Below, in pieces: positions 59,109 to 63,037 of a stretch of DNA of 63,037 nt. The position numbers and the translations under genes are program-made. The notes under the pieces are model-generated. The model was not told where the DNA came from. It worked only from the letters and a program-made list of their open reading frames with translations, and ran no database searches. This stretch comes from a virus. The DNA is taken from the IMG/VR virus record IMGVR_UViG_3300035670_010208, positions 1 to 63,037 of that record; one strand, written 5' to 3'. Numbering within the stretch: position 1 is the first letter of the stretch; every line of letters starts with the position of its first letter.

Positions 59109-60404
59109 TTAGTAAGTTTTCTTTTCAAAAGATTTTGTTGCTTTACTAAGTTCTCTGGCGATATTTTCAACAGGCAATTTTGTCTTTCCGCGCTCGGCAG
59201 CAGTTTTCATTTTTTTCAAAATAAGTTTGAAATCACCCATCTTCCATTCTTTATATTTGTTTCTTTTCTCTGCGCAGAGGTTTTTCAGATCGTTTGGTAA
59301 TTGAAATCTATGATCGGCATTCACTGAGCATAGGTAGATCGCTTTTAGATCTTTCTTTTGATCTTCCGGCTCTTTTTTGAGAAACTCATTGACATATTTT
59401 TGTCTTTGTGCTTCTGTGCTGACTCTTCCGAGTCCCGCCCCTTCTGCTGATACAAGATCGCTACCATAATCAGCACCTGTACCTGTTAAACCACGGTCAT
59501 TCGCAATTGCTGAATCGTAAGCTGCATGTCTTTCATCTCTTGTGTAAGGCTTTCTTGAGCGCTCTATTTGCTCACGATCATCTGTATGAAGACCTTTATC
59601 TTTAGCCTCTTCTAGATCGCCAAGTCCAAACTTTCTTTTCCTCATTATATAAGAATCATCTAATTCTTTTTTGTCTTTAGACCTGTCAGAGTTAGATGAT
59701 CCCTTTTTGCTCATCTTTACAGGTTTTTCATCTTTTTTAGATTTTTTTTTTACAACACCCTTTTTCTTTAGACTCTCAAACACTGACTGTGCAATTTTTC
59801 TTGAAAGAAGTTCTGATACGACTGACTCTTTTAGTTCTGGACCTTCAAGATCTTCGTCTTCATCTTCCATATCGAAATCTTCGTCTTCCATGCCAAGATC
59901 TTCGTCTTCATCTTCCATATCGAGATCATCTAGTGGAGAATAGTCCTTTAGCTTTACAACGTCTCCAAGAGATTTAGTTAGTGCAGCTACAATATCTTTT
60001 ACAAGTTTCTCTGCGTCAACTTGTACTACACTATCTTTGCCCATCGAAGGAGATTCTTCTTCTCCGCCAACTTCTTCTACATCAAAATCATCTTCTAGAT
60101 CGCCAAATCTATCGTCTGACTCTACTGAACCTTCGTCGTCCATTTCATCTTCGTCACCCTCTACTTCCATTTCGTCTTCATCGCCCTCATATTCTAGTTC
60201 TGCATCTTCTGCATCATGAAGAACTTCACCTTCCTCTTCCTCTTCTTCACATACAGCCTCTTTCTTTGGTGAGCGACCATATGGCTTCTTCTTGTCGTCT
60301 TTTTTTGACTTATTTTTCTTTGCTTCTGTAATAAATCTATCTGAGTAATCTGAGTTACCAGCTAGAGTCATCATTCTTTTAACAAAACTTTCATTTAATT
60401 TCAT
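59109..60404 (-). CDS. Acidic scaffold-like protein
   Basis: The 431-aa protein starts MKLNESFVKRMMTLAGNSDY and has an acidic low-complexity region (about residues 45-205) with repeated E-G-D-E-D-E-M and D-M-E-D-E-D-E-D-L units. After a basic linker comes a conserved-looking C-terminal region with NDRGLTGTGADYG and YLCSVNADHRFQLP. The composition resembles prohead scaffold proteins and the plus-strand scaffold at 14376. It could be a second core component. A ribosome-binding site AAAAAAGGAAAA lies before the start, and a 9-bp hairpin lies in its leader. Confidence 0.6.
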   Translation of the reverse strand: MKLNESFVKRMMTLAGNSDYSDRFITEAKKNKSKKDDKKKPYGRSPKKEAVCEEEEEEGEVLHDAEDAELEYEGDEDEMEVEGDEDEMDDEGSVESDDRFGDLEDDFDVEEVGGEEESPSMGKDSVVQVDAEKLVKDIVAALTKSLGDVVKLKDYSPLDDLDMEDEDEDLGMEDEDFDMEDEDEDLEGPELKESVVSELLSRKIAQSVFESLKKKGVVKKKSKKDEKPVKMSKKGSSNSDRSKDKKELDDSYIMRKRKFGLGDLEEAKDKGLHTDDREQIERSRKPYTRDERHAAYDSAIANDRGLTGTGADYGSDLVSAEGAGLGRVSTEAQRQKYVNEFLKKEPEDQKKDLKAIYLCSVNADHRFQLPNDLKNLCAEKRNKYKEWKMGDFKLILKKMKTAAERGKTKLPVENIARELSKATKSFEKKTY

Positions 60405-60428
60405 ATTTTTTTCCTTTTTTTAGATATT

Positions 60429-60451
60429 AAACGATTTATATCAAATCGTTT
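60429..60451 (-). promoter_or_regulatory. Leader hairpin upstream of the acidic scaffold-like gene
   Basis: A perfect 9-bp inverted repeat, AAACGATTT/AAATCGTTT, with a 5-base loop sits 25 bases before the start at 60404 on the minus strand. There is no T tract, so it is not a terminator. It could be an mRNA stability, processing or translational control element. Confidence 0.5.
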
Positions 60452-60458
60452 TAAATAG

Positions 60459-61076
60459 TTAAGACACAAAAATTTTAGAAAACTGTTTTTGCAGAATGGC
60501 AGATTCAACACAAGTAACTATCTCTTGAGTAGAAACGCCAGAGTTCAATTTGTCTCCAAACATCTCTTCGAATACATCGGCTATTGCATCTGCAAGTCTC
60601 ATAGCAAAATCAGCAACATCAACTGTTATCTCTTCTTGTCCACCATAATAATCTTCTTTGAAGCCAGAATCTACATGTTCTTCTGGTCTGTATTCATCAT
60701 ATATTTTACCGCTATCTCCGTAATAATCAAAGTAAGGGAAGTTATTCATATGGCTTTCATTGAGCTTCAATGCTGAGATTAAACTATTGACTGTTCTGTC
60801 CAATGAATCTTCCACCTTTTTGCCTGCACGCCACTGTCTACATGACCAATATCTAGCCGATAGTTTGTCTTTTGCTGTATTGCATTTATGTCGTTTGTTA
60901 AAAGACTTTCTTCGCTTTGGGTTGTCTCTCTTGATTTCGAGATTTGCATCACCATATCTGATTGTTTTTGTTTTGTCCCCAGATTTAGCTAGAACAACAA
61001 ATTTTTTCTTACCGTAACCAGGTTCACCCTTTTTAATTCTTCTTGGTTTGTTTACAGGTCCCTTATTTTTTTTACT
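60459..61076 (-). CDS. Conserved KKGEPGYGKKKF-domain segment in the -1 frame, reached by a putative frameshift
   Basis: This frame is open from 61106 down to 60459 but has no ATG, GTG or TTG before the GTG at 60815, which lies inside the conserved region. The segment upstream of 60815 encodes KPRRIKKGEPGYGKKKF, then AKSGDKTKTIRYGDANLEIK and RDNPKRRKSFNKRHKC, then ARYWSCRQWRAGKK. I recall this domain as widely conserved in T4-like marine phages. The rest (60459-60815) has an acidic DVADFAMRLADAIADVFEEMFGD helix. The upstream gene must supply the start, by a -1 shift in the A tracts at 61067-61085. The fusion would be about 440 aa. A one-base sequencing loss in the A tract is the alternative. 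Confidence 0.65.
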   Translation of the reverse strand, partial: SKKNKGPVNKPRRIKKGEPGYGKKKFVVLAKSGDKTKTIRYGDANLEIKRDNPKRRKSFNKRHKCNTAKDKLSARYWSCRQWRAGKKVEDSLDRTVNSLISALKLNESHMNNFPYFDYYGDSGKIYDEYRPEEHVDSGFKEDYYGGQEEITVDVADFAMRLADAIADVFEEMFGDKLNSGVSTQEIVTCVESAILQKQFSKIFVS

Positions 61077-61780
61077 TTTTTTTTTGATTCCAACATGTTT
61101 TTTGATTCATTTGCTGAATGCTGTAGGTTTACGTTATTATCTTCTTTTTTAGGAGCGTTATATCCTGGGTTTGTAGCTAAAATTTGTGTAATTGTCTGTT
61201 TTACCCATTGTGCAAAACCAGAATCTCCCTTTTGTTTATACACTTTTAAAACATTCTGCCAATTGTTCTTAATTGTGCTCTTGTATGAATTACAAAGTTT
61301 GCCTAGTCTAAACTGATCGTCACTATTCAAAGATTCACCGCTCTCGCCCCTCATACTCAACATCAGTTTTTTACAAACTTCAGTAATATTTTTTTCTGCC
61401 ACACGTTCAAAAGCGTCGATTCCATGTCGTTTTTTATAATCTTCACGCTGACTATTGTTCATTCCGCCAGCTCCACTATCTCCTGCTCCTGGTTGAATTT
61501 CGACTGGTCTATATTTTTGAGCTTCTTGTTTAGAAAATCCACCGTAATTAACAAGATCGTACCAATCATTAGTTTGAATTATTGCGTATTCAATAGTGGC
61601 TCTTGCTAATTCTTTATCTAGATCGACATCTTTCTGAGATCTTGATTGTGAAGATTGGTGCCTTGGAAAATCAAAACCATCGCCTTCTTTTACCATTCTT
61701 TTATCGAAAGATTCCTTTAGGTGATCAATCTTTGCGATTCTCATGAACTTTTCTACTAATAATTTATCAACTTTTGACAT
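61052..61780 (-). CDS. Hypothetical protein, zero-frame product upstream of the putative frameshift
   Basis: The chosen ATG at 61780 (MSKVDKLLVEKFMRIA) has GGAGAGGG upstream. The longer frame from 61798 adds six residues that overlap this ribosome-binding site. The 242-aa zero-frame protein has a helical N-terminus (MRIAKIDHLKESFDKRM), a glycine/serine-rich middle (GAGDSGAGGMNNSQRED) and a helical C-terminal part with QFRLGKLCNSYKSTIKNNW. It ends in a lysine-rich run at the slippery A tracts. With the shift it joins the conserved domain at 60459-61076. Its place among head-type genes suggests a head protein. Confidence 0.65.
   Translation of the reverse strand: MSKVDKLLVEKFMRIAKIDHLKESFDKRMVKEGDGFDFPRHQSSQSRSQKDVDLDKELARATIEYAIIQTNDWYDLVNYGGFSKQEAQKYRPVEIQPGAGDSGAGGMNNSQREDYKKRHGIDAFERVAEKNITEVCKKLMLSMRGESGESLNSDDQFRLGKLCNSYKSTIKNNWQNVLKVYKQKGDSGFAQWVKQTITQILATNPGYNAPKKEDNNVNLQHSANESKNMLESKKKVKKIRDL
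61067..61085 (-). promoter_or_regulatory. Candidate -1 frameshift site in A tracts (A_AAA_AAA)
   Basis: On the minus strand the zero frame reads TCA AAA AAA AAA GTA AAA AAA ATA AGG GAC CTG TAA. A_AAA_AAA heptamers occur at 61085-61079, 61082-61076 and 61073-61067. All are in phase for a -1 shift into the start-less conserved frame. The zero-frame stop follows 12-20 bases later. Confidence 0.55.
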
Positions 61781-61837
61781 TTGTAATTCCCTCTCCATTT
61801 AATTATTATAATTTATAACATAATTAAATATAATTAT

Positions 61838-62131
61838 CTAATCTTTGACATTTTCTTCAATATCTGGTATAAAGTTGCCTTTTTCTTTTAGATGAGCAAC
61901 CAAACTACATTTTTTATAATCCTCTTCCATTGCAATAGTATATCTTCTTTTTTCATTTTCTAAAAACAATTTCATTAATTCTTCTGCATGAGGAGAATAG
62001 TTAGAAAATTGTTCCATCATAAATGCTACAAATTTAGTTGGTTGGACTTTATAATAATTACAACGAGAAAAGAACTTAATAAATAAGTTCTTTTGAAAAG
62101 ATAAATATGTTTTAGAAGAAAAGTCAGACAT
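61838..62131 (-). CDS. Small hypothetical protein
   Basis: The 97-aa protein begins MSDFSSKTYLSFQKNLFIKF and is helical and charged, with FVAFMMEQFSNYSPHAEELM in the middle and an acidic end. Its start overlaps the end of the IMPDH-family gene by 8 bases, so it is cotranscribed with that gene. No family is recognised. Confidence 0.6.
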   Translation of the reverse strand: MSDFSSKTYLSFQKNLFIKFFSRCNYYKVQPTKFVAFMMEQFSNYSPHAEELMKLFLENEKRRYTIAMEEDYKKCSLVAHLKEKGNFIPDIEENVKD

Positions 62132-63037
62132 GATGAGGTCTGCTCTGAATTAGCGAAGAATGAGAGACTTTGGTGAACCTGACGTTTTTCTGATATTCGC
62201 TAAGATTTCTGGCGTCAACATAAGAAAAAGCTGACTGTAGACCATGTTCTATTTGGCTAATTACTTTCTCTACTTTTCCTTTATATGGAATTAGCATCGA
62301 AACACCTTCTTCTCTAATCCTGGATTGACCTCTGTCTTTCTGAGAAGATGCTGAAGCCATTCCTCTATAGCTTTTCATCCATTTACCATCTACATCAATC
62401 TTTTCACCAGGGGCAGCTTTTGTTCCGGCCAACATTGAGCCAAGAATTACGGCATCACAACCGCAAGCTAATGCTTTTGCAATATCTCCTGGGTTTCTTA
62501 GTCCACCGTCTGCGAAATATTGCTTCTTATGGACATCTCTCACATTAGGAGTCACAGCGATCTCGAAACATCCTTGGAAACTATTATATCCAACACCAGT
62601 TTCTACTGATGTTTTACACGCTGCTCCGCTTCCAATTCCAACACGAACTGAGTCAACAAGCTCATCAGGCATATATATAAAATTGTTTACGCTTCCAATT
62701 GTTCCAACAATAAAATGAACATCATCTGGAATAATCTGTCTAACATTTTTGGCAGCTTCAATCGCTTGAGATGTACAAGCATTCGCAACATCAACACAGA
62801 TAATATTACATCCAGCTTCGATTAGGGCGTAAGTTCTTTCTAGGTAATCTCCATTAATTCCAATAGCCCCACCGCAGTTAAATTTGTTTGAATGCTTTTC
62901 TGGAAGAGATTCAAAAATCTTTCTTGCTTCTTTGACTAAAGAATTCTGTGTAGCAATAGAGTTAAATCTATGAATAATTCCAACAGCACCTATAGCAGAA
63001 AGACGGCCAGCCATTTCGCTCTCACAAACAGTGTCCA
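62124..63037 (-). CDS. IMP dehydrogenase / GMP reductase family protein, partial
   Basis: The frame runs off the right edge. Beyond the in-frame ATG at 63014 the upstream codons read DTVCESE, matching the conserved DTVTE-E-M segment, so the true start is outside the window. The visible 304 residues include IICVDVANACTSQ, RVGIGSGAACKTSVETGVGY (the catalytic cysteine loop), DGGLRNPGDIAKALACGCDAVILG, KSYRGMAS, and YKGKVEKVISQIEHGL near the C-terminus. It is a purine nucleotide enzyme; whether it is an oxidising dehydrogenase or a reductase cannot be settled here, though VDVAN favours GMP reductase. No CBS domain is seen. Confidence 0.88.
   Translation of the reverse strand, partial: DTVCESEMAGRLSAIGAVGIIHRFNSIATQNSLVKEARKIFESLPEKHSNKFNCGGAIGINGDYLERTYALIEAGCNIICVDVANACTSQAIEAAKNVRQIIPDDVHFIVGTIGSVNNFIYMPDELVDSVRVGIGSGAACKTSVETGVGYNSFQGCFEIAVTPNVRDVHKKQYFADGGLRNPGDIAKALACGCDAVILGSMLAGTKAAPGEKIDVDGKWMKSYRGMASASSQKDRGQSRIREEGVSMLIPYKGKVEKVISQIEHGLQSAFSYVDARNLSEYQKNVRFTKVSHSSLIQSRPHHV

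Noticed and set aside
59090-59170. Upstream start for the 680-aa coiled-coil gene
   Set aside because: It would overlap the acidic gene by 62 bases and has no ribosome-binding site. The ATG at 59089 has AAAGGA at the right distance.
1-63037. tRNA genes, CRISPR arrays, insertion sequences or attachment sites
   Set aside because: I looked through the gaps between genes and found no cloverleaf, regular spaced repeats, transposase gene or long direct repeats. The gaps are short, and a tRNA scan was not run.

Overview
The window is a segment of a large tailed-phage genome (a contractile-tail myovirus related to the T4-like viruses, probably a jumbo phage). It is AT-rich and densely packed, and I see no tRNA, rRNA, CRISPR array or insertion sequence. 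The main evidence is a continuous plus-strand late block (14.4-37.8 kb): scaffold, gp23-type major capsid protein, neck genes, gp15-like tail terminator, gp18-type sheath, gp19-type tube, gp26-like protein, tape measure and baseplate genes. I cannot name the host.

Layout. (1) 1-6.3 kb, minus strand: a transketolase fragment cut by the window edge and six tandem glycosyltransferases, probably a glycan-making or glycan-transferring cassette. (2) 6.3-14.3 kb, mostly minus strand: a metallopeptidase-like protein, small unknown proteins, a head-type protein carrying a DPCWTGYEQVG module, a seven-bladed beta-propeller protein and two proteins with low-complexity linkers. A divergent gene pair and a G-rich non-coding patch lie near 11 kb. 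(3) 14.4-35.8 kb, plus strand: virion morphogenesis. It is interrupted after the capsid terminator by a free-standing EDxHD homing endonuclease. (4) 35.8-48.5 kb, plus strand: DNA metabolism. It holds an unusually short family A DNA polymerase, a gp32-like SSB, a UvsX/RecA recombinase, a FEN-type exonuclease, a DnaB-like helicase, a B12-dependent ribonucleotide reductase split by two inteins, and a Dam-like methyltransferase. (5) 48.6-63 kb, minus strand: ParB-like proteins, a second type of metallopeptidase, GroEL, a SWIM protein, an HTH-phosphoesterase, an amidase endolysin, ClpP, several acidic or coiled-coil head-type proteins, and an IMP dehydrogenase/GMP reductase gene cut by the right edge.

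Most notable observations. The first intein in the reductase starts with Pro, lacks Cys1, and carries Trp, Cys and Thr at exactly the block B, F and G positions that define class 3 inteins. Both inteins sit immediately before catalytic cysteines of the enzyme. Two candidate programmed -1 frameshifts are present. One is a T_TTT_TTA site joining the gp26-like gene to a 3' extension just before the tape measure gene. The other is an A_AAA_AAA site joining a 242-aa protein to a conserved domain that has no start codon of its own. A seven-bladed propeller occurs in two genes, once fused to a gp15-like tail terminator domain. Three different HExxH proteins are encoded. A long interrupted hairpin followed by nine T's lies directly before the clpP ribosome-binding site.

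Identifications rest on motif reading by eye. No database search or structure prediction was run.
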